From contig VWZX01001051.1 in assembly GCA_013399015.1 (NCBI GenBank), forward strand, positions 62,001 to 126,000: a stretch of 64,000 nucleotides of DNA. The letters run 5' to 3'. The translations under genes and the position numbers were made by a program. Below are positions 23,539 through 36,600 of the stretch, piece after piece (position 1 is the first letter of the stretch; every line of letters begins with the position of its first letter). The notes below the pieces were generated by a model that saw only the letters and a list, made by a program, of their open reading frames with translations, was not told the DNA's origin and made no database searches. The stretch is from Galbula dea (Eukaryota; Chordata; Aves; Piciformes; Galbulidae).

Positions 23539-25972
23539 TTGCTAATCCACACTTCATCCATTCTCACAACCTGCAGATTGCAAACACTCACCAAATTGAC
23601 CTCTCCATGCTTTTCAACAAAGAATTAGTAATACATGATACCAAGTCTTCAGAGACAAAAAAAAAAAAAGAAAGAGAATTTGTGTAAACTATTGTCAATA
23701 TTATTAGAAGTTAAATAATGACTTAGAAATTCCATAAACAATAGGCTGTGGCACTTTACTTTTTTTGAAGTTTCTTTTTATTTCTACAAAGCTATAAAAT
23801 TCAGGGACTCTAAAGTTATAATTCAGTTCTCAATGCATCACTTTGTAAAACTCCATCACTTTGAAAAACATATTTTTATTTTTCAGAGTAACTTCTGTTC
23901 TCTTCCATCTCATCCCACTAGAATATAATAGGAAGATCCCATTAACATGAAAACCACTTCACAATAAAAACACAGAGGTCTTGTTATAGAAGTAAAATGA
24001 AAAAAATCTTTAATATCTGATTTTATCTGATTAAAATCTCTTTCAGTTAAGGGTTGTAATTCATTATGCCTCACCTATCAGTTTTGACATAAATAAGTCA
24101 TAAAGTGAATGTTGTTAATTTATAGAATTGAAGTGCTGTAAGATTGTTTTAACACACATAGTAATGAGACCCAAGGCTGTAAAAGGCATCTCCAAGGGAT
24201 TCTATTAGGAGTTATTTTATGATGTGTAAATTTGCACTAATTTTCCATGGAAACAGAGTATGAGTGTCAACTTTTGGTCAGTTTTGCCTATGTGTATCTT
24301 CCAATTTGGCAATTTCATTGTAAAGGTTTATCACATACAAGCAGAAAATTCATTGATTTCCTTCCAAGACAGACATTTGTTTGAACAGATAGAAACCTAT
24401 CTCCCACTTTTTAAAATATTTTTTCCACACAGACAATTTTTTAGACATTTCAGGGAGATTACATCAATTTCCTTATTTAATTCATAAAAAATGAAGGAGA
24501 AAGGCAATTATCTGTCCAATTTCGCAGATAATCTTCTACAAAAATTGTGGAATTGGTACAGGGACTGGATTCTTCATGGTATAAAAAGAAGCAATGTGTG
24601 GTTCTCCTTTTAGCTGTAAAGTCTGTCTACAAGTCAGCAGGCAGATAAGTATTCCAGAATCTATGACTGAGATCTGTTGTTAAAGCTCTCTCTTAAAAAA
24701 AATTTGAGAATACGAAAATACACTTCCCATAGAAGTACTGATGACCTCTTCTGGGAGAATCTCAAAGAGAGCCTTCTGCTTTTTTCTACAAGTAATGTCT
24801 TCAATACCTTTAAAAACTACCACTAAATCCCCTTCAAAACAACCTGGAAAAAATGCAAAGACTACTTACAACCTTTTAAGTTCTCAATCTCACACACGTA
24901 TCACTGACAATATTAAAGACAACTGTATTTCTTTATTATGCTAAGAGGATGCATTTTAAGTCATACAGTGTGCAGGATCAGTAACTTTTCCTTTTTTTGA
25001 GAGTCAGTGACTGCAATAAACCTGCAGAAGACTTACATCCAAAATCACATCATAATTATCTTTAAGAATAGTAAAAAGAGATCAAATTTCTAAACAAACA
25101 AACAAAACACATCAAAATCATAAGAAATAAGAGGAAATAAAATGCAAGCACAAGCAGTTACCTCTTGAACTACTTTAATTAGCTATGAATACATTCTCCC
25201 TGAGCAGATCTCTAAGTTGCATTGTTCCCTCCCCCTCAGATTTATCCAACCTACCTAGTTTCTTAGAATGTGAATAACATAGCAAGGAGCATTTTTTAAT
25301 CATTGCTTACCATTAAAGTACTGTTAAAAATTTTGTTTTGCTGGTTCATGTGTTTGTTATGTTAATTTCATTCTACTTGCAAGTAAACAAAAATGTTAAA
25401 ATAAATAAATACATAAATAAATGTCTTGGCTGTCACTACTAAGCCTGTTATCCAGCCTTGTTGAAATAAATTAATAACTTGCCTGTAAGAAAGAGTATAA
25501 AGTAAATTTACAAGTTACATAATTTGAGACAAATCTGTAAATCTAAACATCCAAAGAAAACAAATTGCATGTTTGTCCAGAGCCTTCAGGGGATACTGAA
25601 TATACCATAGGGATTCAGGGATTGATCCTTACTATACATTCCTCTGAAAAATCAACAAAAAGATTTTATACAGTTAGGAGGCAAGGTACAACAGAAACTT
25701 CATTCATATTCCCAAGCATTAGGGAAGCACCATCCCTTCTTCTCCACTGCATCACATCCTGTAAAGTTTTGAGTAAGACACTGACCTAGTTACTCTTCAG
25801 TTCCCTAGAACCCAACTGAATCAGCCAACTCCTTCCTCTCCCTTCACAGATAAGCAACCATGCTCCACATTCTGCTGCAATGGCTCATGGAGACATAAGA
25901 TGTGGCAGAATTAGTCATCACCTAAACTCTATGTTATTTTTCCTCCTGTTTTTTTTTTGGCAACTGGATGTT
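23539..25972. other. Unannotated AT-rich stretch
   Basis: Contains a run of 13 A near 23657-23669 and an AAAT-type patch at 25398-25424. No gene or interspersed element is recognised. Confidence 0.55.
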
Positions 25973-26007
25973 ATACATATATATATATACATATATACAT
26001 ATATATC
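25973..26007. repeat. (TA)n-type microsatellite with TACATA interruptions
   Basis: Alternating TA is broken by three C bases in a regular pattern (TATACATATATACATATATA type). The open frame 25880-26113 simply reads through it as IYIYIYIYTYI and is not a gene. Confidence 0.88.
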
Positions 26008-29000
26008 CAGAAAGTTTAGTCCTTCCATGCTGAACAGTTTTCAGCTTGAGTTTGAGTTTGTATTCTACCTAACAAAGAGATTTTGTTATGGTGTTACAAG
26101 GAGTACTATATAATATACTGGTCTCTATACAAGTTCAGTCTATGTGCTTTCACTCTAAGATGCACAAAAATTGTTTTATAATAAAAACATTACATTTTTT
26201 TTATTCTTCCCAGTGTCATTTGAAAGAATCCTTCAGTGTGTTACATCATTATCTTAAAGTTACCTCTAAATATTCTACTTAATGGTAACAGTAAGTAGTG
26301 AAGCAAAGCCACAGAATTCTTTAAAATACTCAAAATTGCAGTGGAATAAGTTAATAAAGACTAAATTGAGTTTTCTTGTCAGTTTGAGGTACAATAAGAA
26401 TATCAGTATCCTATCTTTGCCTTTGCAAAGTAGCTTTCCTGTCTCCCAGGGGTACTCATCTAAAGTTGATATTCATAAAAACCATCAGAATTGTGAATAA
26501 TATGGATTTTCTAAAGGAGTAATGATAGGTGGCACTGACAATCAAAAATAATAAATCTCTATTTCCAAGTTTTAATATTTTCATGTAGCTGTAAACTGTT
26601 ATTTCATCTCCACATTATTTTTAATTGCTAGCTATTTTTAAAAGCTAAGAAATAAGCCAGAAGGTAACATATAGAAAGGTATTAGCTTCTCCTTTTAGAC
26701 AGTTAAGGTATGTATTTATATTGTTGACATAGATCAGTAGAAATGTGCTACCAGTCCTTCAAACATAAACAGCATCTCTCACCCAATGAGTTCAGTAGGA
26801 GAAGTACTTACAATACAGCATGAACTCTTTTGCCAATCTGCATTTCTCTGCAGTTTTCCAGAACACTGATATGAATGAACATCTACTGACAAGGCATACC
26901 TCAGGGTAGTCTATCTATTCTTTCTGCAATATGCCAAGAAAGTGAAAAGGGAGAAAACCTAATATGTTGATGTCAGTCTTTGGAAAAACAGCTGAAGTAA
27001 CAAATTTTACACTTTCTGATGGAAGCTTGGATTAATTATAAAGACTGAAAATCTGGGATGACTGGATACTCCACGCTGTGAAACTGCATTTCAGAAATAA
27101 GAAATGGTAGTTAAACAATATATTTATCAACATAGACTACACTCACCTCTTGGTCGTTCAGCAGGATTCATGACTGCTTTAAACACTGTTAATCCCAGTA
27201 GTGTCACAGAAAAACTCCTGTTGTCTTCTGCAGGAGCAAGAAATATTTTTTCTGTCTTAAATTCTCTGGGAGGGGATACTCAAACATAATTAGACTATCA
27301 AAATTCATCTGTGACATGAAATTCTTGTCTCTCTAGCCTCCCCAGTCAGGAAAGGCTGCCTGAACCATATTTCTGCTTTGAACAGCTTTCTCCTGGAGCC
27401 AAACCGTTGCCAACAAGTGTAAAGAGAATCAATGACTGATCTGCTGTTTGCAGCAGAACAGTATTCTGGGCAACTTTTATGTAAGTTGGAAATAATTCTT
27501 ATTAGATTCCTGAGTGGCTGATACCTTCATCAAGCAATTCTGACTATTTTTTCTTCAAAGAGCTGTCAGTTGCTTTCTCCCACTCATTATGAATTGTATT
27601 TCATTTTATTGAAATTATTATTTGTTAAAATGAAGACAGAAGGTGTAGGTACAGACAGAAAACTTCTCTCCAATATCCAATGTTTGGATGACTATTTTGC
27701 TGATGCAGTTTCATTTCTGTGATAGAAAAAATACTTAGGGGAGGAAATAAACCAAGGTAAAAGTTCATATGAAGATCAACTAAAGTTAAGAAAATAGAGT
27801 AATGTGATTGATTACTTAAGCCAGTCCCTAGAACTATGCACTTTGAACTGTTAGCTTTGTTTAAACTTCTTCAGAGGGCAAGTAAAGCAGTTGCTGAAAT
27901 TGTTTGAAAACTTCTTTGTTGCTGGAAGCTTTAAATCATGCATTTACTGAAAGCTGAAGTATTCTAAACTGTATCACAGTTCACTGTTATAATGATCTCA
28001 ATTCTCTTTCAAAGAACCAACTTTTATCTAATCTTTAATCTTGACTTCTTTTGTTGGTAAGGAGGTTGTTCCACAGCACAATGCAGTCAATGTGAAAAGG
28101 TCTTACTCACTCTAGGAAGAACAGAATTGAGCTTAGAAAACCCTATTTCTGATTTTTTTATACATAGACTTTAATGTTTGTGTTTCATATTCCTTTTCCC
28201 AGATTATCAATGATTCTAAAACCTTTTATTAGTGTTAGATACTCTGAGAAAGTGTACGAGTCAAAAACAATTGCCCCAAGCTAATTTACCATGGAACCCT
28301 ACATTTGGGTTATTGTTCCTTCAGAATCTAAAAATAACCTCTAAAATTGCACATAGATCCCAATTCTTAGAAGACCCAAACTTTCTCATTATTTTTTTTC
28401 AGAAGTCCTGGAGGAAGACCTGAAGGGCAATAATCTTTTACCACAGTCTTTTTGTCCTTGCACAGAAATTGCAACACTTTAAAAACCTAGATCTGAATTA
28501 AAATTCATGCTTTTGAAAGTGTTGTTGGATCCAGTGAACATGCAGGGAGGCATTTTTTTTAATACTGTTTTCAAAAAAATAAGGCACATCATAAAAATGA
28601 CTGATGCTGCTTACTCATAGCAATCTATGAGAAAAAAGCTCCATCAGTCTTCCCTGTGTGTGATGCCTTCATTTTTTTCAATAAAGTAAATAAAAAATTA
28701 AACCTATTGTGTCTTATATGTGGAAATCTCAGTTCCCTGGGGAACTTGTTCTTTTCATGTTGACATCACTGTCAGAAATCCTGTCCCATCATTGTCAGGG
28801 TGCCACCATCTATGGTGGTAGTCACACTGTCCTTTCATAAATATAGAAAAAGATTTTTTTCTTTTTTTGACATGACAAATTAACTTTACTATTCTTTCTA
28901 TTTTGGAAAAAATATAAAGGTAGCAGTGCTGGAAATAAAATTCTGCAGAAATGTATGTCCTGAAGTAAGTAAGTGTTTAAAACCTACTCTCTTTGACTGA

Positions 29001-30159
29001 GCTGTTTAAACCCTGTTCTAGTGAGGTAGATTTATGTTGCAGTTTACAGAGTTCTGAGCTGATGTTTTCTTTTAAAACTGGAATTTTGCTAATATTGGTA
29101 TTGTAAGCTTAAATTAAAAATGCATTTAGAGTTCCCTAGGAGATGCAAATCTGTATGATTCCTCAGCACAAATAAGTGATGGCCTTAGTAGATAGTACAG
29201 CCAATAAAGAAACCAAAGGCAAAGTCACCATGACTGTGAATTTTGCTATAACAGCAGATTTCCTAAAAGTGACAGAAAGTTTGCATAGCAAGCCAAACTT
29301 ACTAAAAATTTTCTAGTCACTGGGATGGTACTTGAAAAAGTTAGAATAGGTTTGGGTTTTTTTAATTAAAGGCATTTTGCAATATATATTCTTCTGTTCT
29401 GGTGTGGAGTAACTTGTTTCTGTGCAAATCATTCAAAAAACATCATTGAAATTACTTTTTTGACCAGATGTAAAAGGAGTTTTCTTCAAGGATATAGAAT
29501 GGGATGCAAGGGGACTATGGAGAAAGGAGAACTATTATTAACAGGATTTACTCACCCTGGAATGTCTGTTTTATTTGTGGTTTTGTGGTTAATCATCAAA
29601 ATAAGATACAAGATTTTATAATATTTAGCAATACTGCTGGTTAATAGAGAAGCCCTAGGATACTCACCATGAGTTTTGCACTGTTTAGATGAAACATATA
29701 GAATAAGTAAAAGCTATTATTCAAAAGAAAGGAAGATACTTTTCTACTATGTTTGATTCATGACTGCAACACTTTTATAAACAAATAATTAAAAAATAAC
29801 ATAAAGTTCCATCGAGGGAGCCACCTAGTGTAGAAGGAGGCCCACTGGGGTAGAGAAGGAATGGGGAAAAGCTACCTTTGTTGAGAAAGTCATCTATTAG
29901 ATCAGTTGTATTTAACAAATCTAAGAGATGATACTGGCTGCAATTAAACCCCAGTGAAGGGAAATATATTCATTATGGTTGGAGGAACAGTTCTGTCTCC
30001 TGAATAAAGTAGAATTAAACATATTTTGGGGAGGAAGATTACTCCTAACTAGTTCCCCTTTTAAGTGTTCACGATGCAATGGTGCTTTGGAGACCAGGGA
30101 TGAGTCAAGGAGAGTTCTGGCAGTCAGTTCATATAATGGGGACTGTGCCTGGACACAAA
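26008..30159. other. 4.1-kb unannotated stretch
   Basis: No gene, RNA or interspersed repeat recognised. A small palindrome CCACCATCTATGGTGG lies near 28804. Open frames are all under 80 codons and show no signature. Confidence 0.55.
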
Positions 30160-30450
30160 AGTTTCTTCAGAAGATTATCATCTTTAGTTTGGAGGAGACT
30201 AAGGGGTGACCTCATTTATGCTTTTAAATATGTGAAGGGTGGGTGTCAGGAGGATGGGGTCAAGCTCTTCTCAGTGAAGCCCAGTGACAAGACAAGGGGC
30301 AATGGTTGTAAACTGAAGCATAGGAGATTTCCATGTGAATACAAGAAAATGTTTTTTCCCAGTTGAGGTGCCAGAGCACTGGAACAGTCTGCCCAGAGAG
30401 GTTGTGGAGTCTCCTTCTCTGGATGCATCTTGTATCATGGATGTTTTGAA
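30160..30450 (+). mobile_element. CR1 LINE fragment, ORF2 C-terminal part
   Basis: The frame open at 29979-30209 gives FSLEETKG. The adjacent frame, 30079-30366, continues as GDLIYAFKYVKGGCQEDG and then DKTRGNGCKLKHRRF; these are the CR1 ORF2 C-terminal blocks. A further shift is needed for the last part, where the bases GAGCACTGGAACAGTCTGCC and AGAGGTTGTGGAGTCTCC correspond to the WN-LP-EVVESP block. At least two frameshifts break it, so it is dead. Both element ends are lost; the limits are approximate. The antisense open frames over 30246-30526 are shadows. Confidence 0.9.
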
Positions 30451-33020
30451 GAAAGATAACAGCCAGTGGACTACCCCCAGGTTCATTCAGATGTATGGAT
30501 TTTTCTTCACTCTGTTTACTTATCAAACCATGCTGAACTGTCCATCAGAGATAACATATTTACACATGATTTTCTGGTGCTTTAGAAAATATATTGTAAA
30601 AATCACTGCCCAAATTTCAACCTTTTTAGGAATAGAGCATGAAAGGAAGAGCCTGTGGAGATGGTTAAATGGTAATAGATTGACACTGGCTATTTTTCCT
30701 GAAAGCGTGACAAGTAGCTGATTATATTGTATACAGTTGTACATTCTTTAAAGAATATAATTGTTCAAGTAAATTTTGCTGTTTAGGCTACAGATGTTTC
30801 ATTCAGAGTATAATAAGGGTTAATAAAATCTAATAATACAGAATAATTTGCCATGCTGTAATTAGATTTGACTCAGCATACTTTTGTGCTTAAAAATGCT
30901 CTAGATACAGATTATGTTTTAGTCTCCTGAAGCAAGTATATTAAGTGATAAGGAAGGTGCTTTATCTGGTTTAATCACAATTCCTTTATTTTCTGATTAT
31001 TTTCTTTTTTTTCAATTCAAGGATGGATGAAAATCTTTCTAAGGACAGAGAAGACAGCAGCCATGACTGTTTCCACAATATATAAAATAGATAGCAGATG
31101 TTAAGGCATGTATTTTAGCATCATGTCTATAAGAAATATGGAATTATTATGCTTACTTGCATACCAGGAATTGAAGTATACAGATAATGCACAAATTTCC
31201 CAGAAATACCTAATTTTGGATGCTAATTGCTGAAGCCCAAGGCATTTTTTTCCAGAGGCTTTGACAGTATGTGATACTTTCTTAAGTTCAAAATATAGCT
31301 CCCACTAATTGCAATTGTTCTTCCAAGTGCATCTGCAAAACAGATATGGAGTATCTCCACCTGTTGCACAGAAAATAAGGAAGATGGGAGTTCCTCTTAT
31401 CCATTCCCTCATTGCTTGCAACTGCAGTAGTGTTCACTTTGCCTGTGGAGAGACTTATTCCCTCTTCCCTAGCTGCTTTCTCACTTTTCATTTCTGCATA
31501 TATTACCTTACTTGTATGCTGCCTTACCTGACAGAGGAGACCAGGCTCTCAGTTCTGGTGTCTTGTAACATAATGGCTCCCAGAGCAGAGAAGAAAAATT
31601 TCAGGAAAACTCAAACTCAGTGTCTATGCTTCTGAGAATTCTGGACCTAGGAGAAGTGGGACCTTTAGATGGCTTTACTGTGAGAAAAGCTGAGATATTT
31701 TTTAGGAACTCAGGTATCAACTAAATCTGAGACCTTTTGCAGGACAAAAAAAACATGTCCTTGACATTAGGGTGAATACTTTGTTAAATTTTGAGTTACT
31801 TCCAAGGATACAGAAGGACTAACATTTTGCAAACAACATGAGCCTCAGATCTTTTAAGAAAACAAAGCTTTTTCCTTGCTGAAGAGAGGAACATTTTGTA
31901 CCAAAATTTATAAATTTCTATATAAATCTATGTATTTGTATATATGTATATGTATCCTAGTTAATCAGGGGTAGATTATTATAAAGGGAATCCCAACCTA
32001 AGAGTAACATTTTCCAAAGCTGTAAGTAACTGGAAAAAGTGTAAGGCAAGACTTGTAAGTCTTGTAAGTATTGTTGTGGGGAACTTCAGAACTGAAAACC
32101 AGAAGACCTTCATTTTCAGATTCATACTCTGGTAGGATTAATCTAGCTGGCAGAAAAACTTAGAACAGATGCAACACTGTGAATGCTTCAGGAAAAACAA
32201 ACTAACAAACCAAGAACAAAACACATTTATTTGAAGGGAAGGACACTGCTTTGTACCATGTCAGAGTTGAAAATGCTAGGAACAGGTATTTATTGTCTGC
32301 CCTTCATCTTCTTTAGAGCAAACTTGAATTTTTCTTCTTTTTGTATTTTTTTTGGTGATTGTTTCTTTTGTGTTTTGCTTCATTCCTAGCTGTTAGCCTC
32401 TATTCTAACTGTAAATTTGCTTCACTTCTTGAAGTGTCTCCTGTTTTCAAAAAATGTCTTGGGATGAAATTCTTAGTAAACTAGTTGCTGTTTTCTATTC
32501 AGAACATAGAGAATATGTTAGTGTAAAAGGGCATTTGGCCAAGAACTGACTGATGTTTATGAAAAGTAATACTGAGTAACTATGCATTCAGTTGAAGCAA
32601 GTAGGAGCACTGTGACAAAAGAATAGAATAGAGCTTGTTGATGAAATCTGGTTTCTATAATCACAAAGGAAACAAATTAATGTTATATAGACAGGAACAG
32701 AAATTATGTGCTTCTTAAAATTTGGTTGCTTGATCCAGCACTTAAAGACCACAAAGTTCTTTCAGGATAGGTAATCTTTTATGTAATATTCATATGCTTT
32801 AGAGACCAATTATTCCCACTTATATTGAGTAAACTGGTGCTGGCTGGCAGTAAATCTCATTGCAGCACAATTTCTTCAAGCTGTGCTCTATTCCCAAGGG
32901 TGCCTGAAAAGTTGAAAATGTAGAAAATTGATATTTTGCCTGGCTGTAAAAAGACATGCTGCATACCAAGCAGTCAGGAGACAACATCTGACAGCCTCAC
33001 CAAGATTCAAGCATTCATAT
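30451..33020. other. Unannotated stretch
   Basis: No gene is recognised. Two tandem CTTGTAAGT units lie at 32052-32069. Open frames on both strands (30335-30721, 31309-31635) are unrelated to known families, apart from where the first overlaps the CR1 end. Confidence 0.55.
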
Positions 33021-33612
33021 TGTCATGGTTTAACCCCAGATGGCAACTATATCCATCCAGACACTTGATCGCTCACCCCTGGTGGGATGGAGGAGAGAAT
33101 CAGAAGGGTAAAAAGTGAGAAAACTCATGGGTTAAGATAAAGACAATGTAATAGGTAAAGCAAAAACTATGCATGGGAGCAAAGGAAACCAAGGAATTCA
33201 TTCACAACTTCCCATCAGCAGGCAGGTTTTCAACCATCTCCAGGATAGCAGGGCTCCATCATGTGTAATGGTTACTTGGGAAGAAAACCACCATCGCTCC
33301 AAATGTCTCCTCCTTCCTTCTTCTTCCCCCAGCTTTATATACAGAGCATAACATCATGTAGCATGGAATATCCCTTTGGACAGTTGGAGTCAGCTGTCCC
33401 AGTTGTGTCCCCTCCCAAACTCATGTGCAGCACCAGCCTAGTCACTGGTATGGTACTGTGAGAAGCAGAAAAGGCTTTGACTCTGTGTGAGCACTGCTCA
33501 GAAGTAACTAAAACATCCTTCTGTAATCAGCTGTTTCCAGTACAAATCCAAAACATAGCTCATACTAGCTACTATGGAAAAAATTGGCTCTATCCCAGCC
33601 AAAACTAGTACA
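33021..33612 (-). mobile_element. Solo avian ERV LTR, 592 bp, antisense, with 5-bp target duplication
   Basis: The plus strand runs from TGTCATGGTTTAACCCCAG to CCAAAACTAGTACA, the reverse complement of an LTR I recognise as abundant in songbirds and other birds. It is flanked by CATAT (33016-33020) and CATGT (33613-33617), a 5-bp duplication with one change, typical of ERVL-like integration. On the minus strand a TATA box (GTATATAAAG) lies near 33344-33333. The usual polyadenylation ATTAAA appears degraded to ATTACA near 33150. No internal retroviral sequence flanks it, so it is a solo LTR left by recombination. Open frames at 32936-33461 are shadows. Confidence 0.93.
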
Positions 33613-36600
33613 CATGTGAAAGTCAAAATTTATTCAAAGATTCTGTGAAATACTGTAAAATATTGAACAATGTGTGACAATGTAAGTCAGCAATTTATTA
33701 ATTAGTCATGAGAATCTGCAAACATTTATTTAGGATTATCTTAACACAGCTCCTTCAGGAATTACTGTTTGGAGTTGTTTATTCATTTTTGTTCACACAC
33801 TAGCTTCAGGAAAATATTTCTAAATATGAGAAAGAAAGGATTAATATTTTCTCCTGAGTTTCTACTAAAATCTCTCTGATAAATACCTTCATTTTCTACC
33901 CATTCACCCTTTAAAGTTGAAGCCAGTTCATATGTAGGAAGTGCCTAGTTAAACTATTTTACAGGCAAAAGATATTTACTTCCAGAAATTCCCAGTGCAC
34001 TGGGACAAACCTTTTTCTTGTATACCCTCCAAAAAACATTCTTCATATCAGTCACCCCTAATTCCTTAGGTAATTGATTGCATTTCTACTAACCATTGCT
34101 AAGGACAAATATTTTTCTCTTAAGAAATCTAACTTCCTGCTACAATGCTGAAAGTTAATACAGTAAATACATATAATGAATGTACCTTATTAATCTATTG
34201 TATACCTCAGTAATAAGGAATGAGCAACCTGTCTATGTACTAACAAGCAAGGACATCAGTTATAGCAGAATATATTTTTTCACACATTTAGATCTCCAGT
34301 TCCCCAGTTGTGGCTCCCATACCTATAGTAGCAGCCTTTTTGGTGTTTCTTCTCAAGGACTTCTGCTTCTCACTTCCAGCAGCCAAATTACACCAAAGGT
34401 AGAAAAAGAAGGTTAAAAACAGAATTTCTTTAGAGCTTTCACTTTCAAATGGAACATGTCATTCACAGGAGCAGGTGCCTCAGATGCTGTTGGGCACTTG
34501 AGATGGTAGAGGTGGATACTTAATGCTTTTGCATGTGAACTGGTCCTGAATTCCCTTGCAATTTTGGCATATGGAAGATTAGGTGTTTTTCTCATTTCCA
34601 TCTGGGTCACAGTGCTGAACTCATAAGGCTGATTTATGCTCTGGCCATACAGTCTTGTGAAGCACACTCATGTCTTTTACTATTTCTGTGCTCTGCCACT
34701 CTTGGCAGTCTCATCTGTAAAAGGTATGTGATATCTCCATCTTTGATTCTCCTGATAATGTGTTTGTTGATCTTTTTAATTATTTTTTTTTAGTCACAAC
34801 TGTGGGTATTATCAAGTGCAGTCACCTTAAATGGATGTAAATTGCTGAGACTAGAGATCTAAATGCAACTGATACCTTTATTTTCCCATTCACCATCTTC
34901 AGTAGAAAGTGTGTAATTCAATAATATTTTAGAAGTAATAGAGTCTGAAGAACAGATATAATTTGAGCTGTACAGGTATGAAATTGCAGTGCACTTTGCT
35001 CTTTTATGGGACAGCAGAATTGCTATACCAAATGAACTCTGGCTGCTTTAACTGGCCTGGAGAGTGCTAGTGGCTAAGTATACTTCACTGATTTTGTTCA
35101 GAGCAGAAGTACGATTTTGAAGCTTATCTTCCACTTGTCTCCATTTACCATGTGTTGCTGCACTGCTGAGAGCAGTTTTAGTGTACATGAAATAGATTTT
35201 TTCCAGAGGAAACTAAATCAGAAGCTTTGCTGTCTAAGTGCTTCAGTGCTAATGAGGACATTGTGCTCCAAACCAATGTGCAGGTTGTAACATCGCAACA
35301 TCTTCCACCACGCTCTTGACATTTTTTCCTTACAAAAAGAGTCCAACTACTTGAGTGGTTGAAGCACTCAACCCAAAGAATGGGCTGAATTGCTCAATCC
35401 AGACTGAGTTTAAACTGAAATAACCCCTGCACAATCATGTGGTGGGAGTGGGAGTGAGAGTAACCTTAGCTTCAATCACTTCTGTTTATAGATCCTGTCG
35501 CATTGTGCTTTGCTGACTATTAATCTGGCCATAGAAGTATACTAAGTTCAAATTTTTAGGTCTTAAATAAACTTTGATGATTTTAGAAAGGTAGGCACAG
35601 TCACCTAGATAGCTTTCTCTTTTAGCAATAGCAGGAACTTTAACAGGAAGCCCAGTAGTTCTTTTCCTCATTCCATCTAACAATAGAGAGTCAAAAATAA
35701 ACCTGCCATTGCTGTTACAGCTAAATAGTGTACTGCAAAAACATTGATAGAGAAAATGCAGTATATTGTTAACTCTATTTGTTCAGATATGTTTCAAATA
35801 TTTCTGATGTCTGACAATGAGAAATAAAGTTTTTTCAATGTCTCTGATTTCTTATGAAGTAAAGATGAAGATGTCAGGGTTGTTATGTGCTGTGGCATAG
35901 AGACTTTCTCATATAATTTCTTATAAACACACTGAGAAGTGCCTTCAATAGTACTTTAAGAAATCATTCTGAGACTGAGTACTTGGAAAACAATGGTTAT
36001 CACCAATTCAGAAGTCTGATTACAAGATACTGGATTTTAAGAACTATTGAACTACAAGGGACCTCAACAAAACCAGTATCTTTCCATTGATGCAACATTG
36101 AGATCCTACACTAGTAATTGTTAGAAACATGAATATGAGAGCACCTCATACAAGGTTAAGTTCTGCATATGTATATCTCAGAATCACAGAATGTTATCAC
36201 AAGGTTATCTAGAAATTAAAGCAGCTGCTACATTTGGATCTTGAAAAGGCTAGCATTACTAGTGATACAGATACAACTCAAAATCAGGGAAAAAAAATAA
36301 TTCCTATACAAATTTTAAAATAAGACAAAAGAGTATTTTAAGTGATATTGGTTTTTGTGAATTTGTATCTCTCTTCTTTTCCTATAGCCTATTAAATTTT
36401 ATTCTTCCTTGCAATGAAAGAAAAAAATTCCTCTTTAAGAGGCTAGTCTTTCATTATCAAAAATATTTCAAATCAATTTGAAAAACTTCTTATAAAATTA
36501 AAAAGAAAACCAGTAGTTAAATCTTGTTTTCTGCTAGCCCAGACAATGTTGCTTATATAAGGATTGCCTATGATGCTCTTGCTCTCATTAATGTCACTAA

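Noticed and set aside
22490..23550. Target-site duplication for the 1-kb LTR
   Set aside because: No matching 4-6 bp pair flanks the TG...CA ends that I could place.
30246..30526. Three minus-strand frames over the CR1 fragment
   Set aside because: Shadows of the CR1 ORF2 sequence on the plus strand.
34413..34667. 84-codon minus-strand frame of mixed composition
   Set aside because: No splice sites in good context and no family recognised; length within chance.
36051..36215. Short CR1-like strings (GGGACCTCAA and AATCACAGAATG)
   Set aside because: Each match is only about 10-17 bases and lacks adjoining CR1 sequence.
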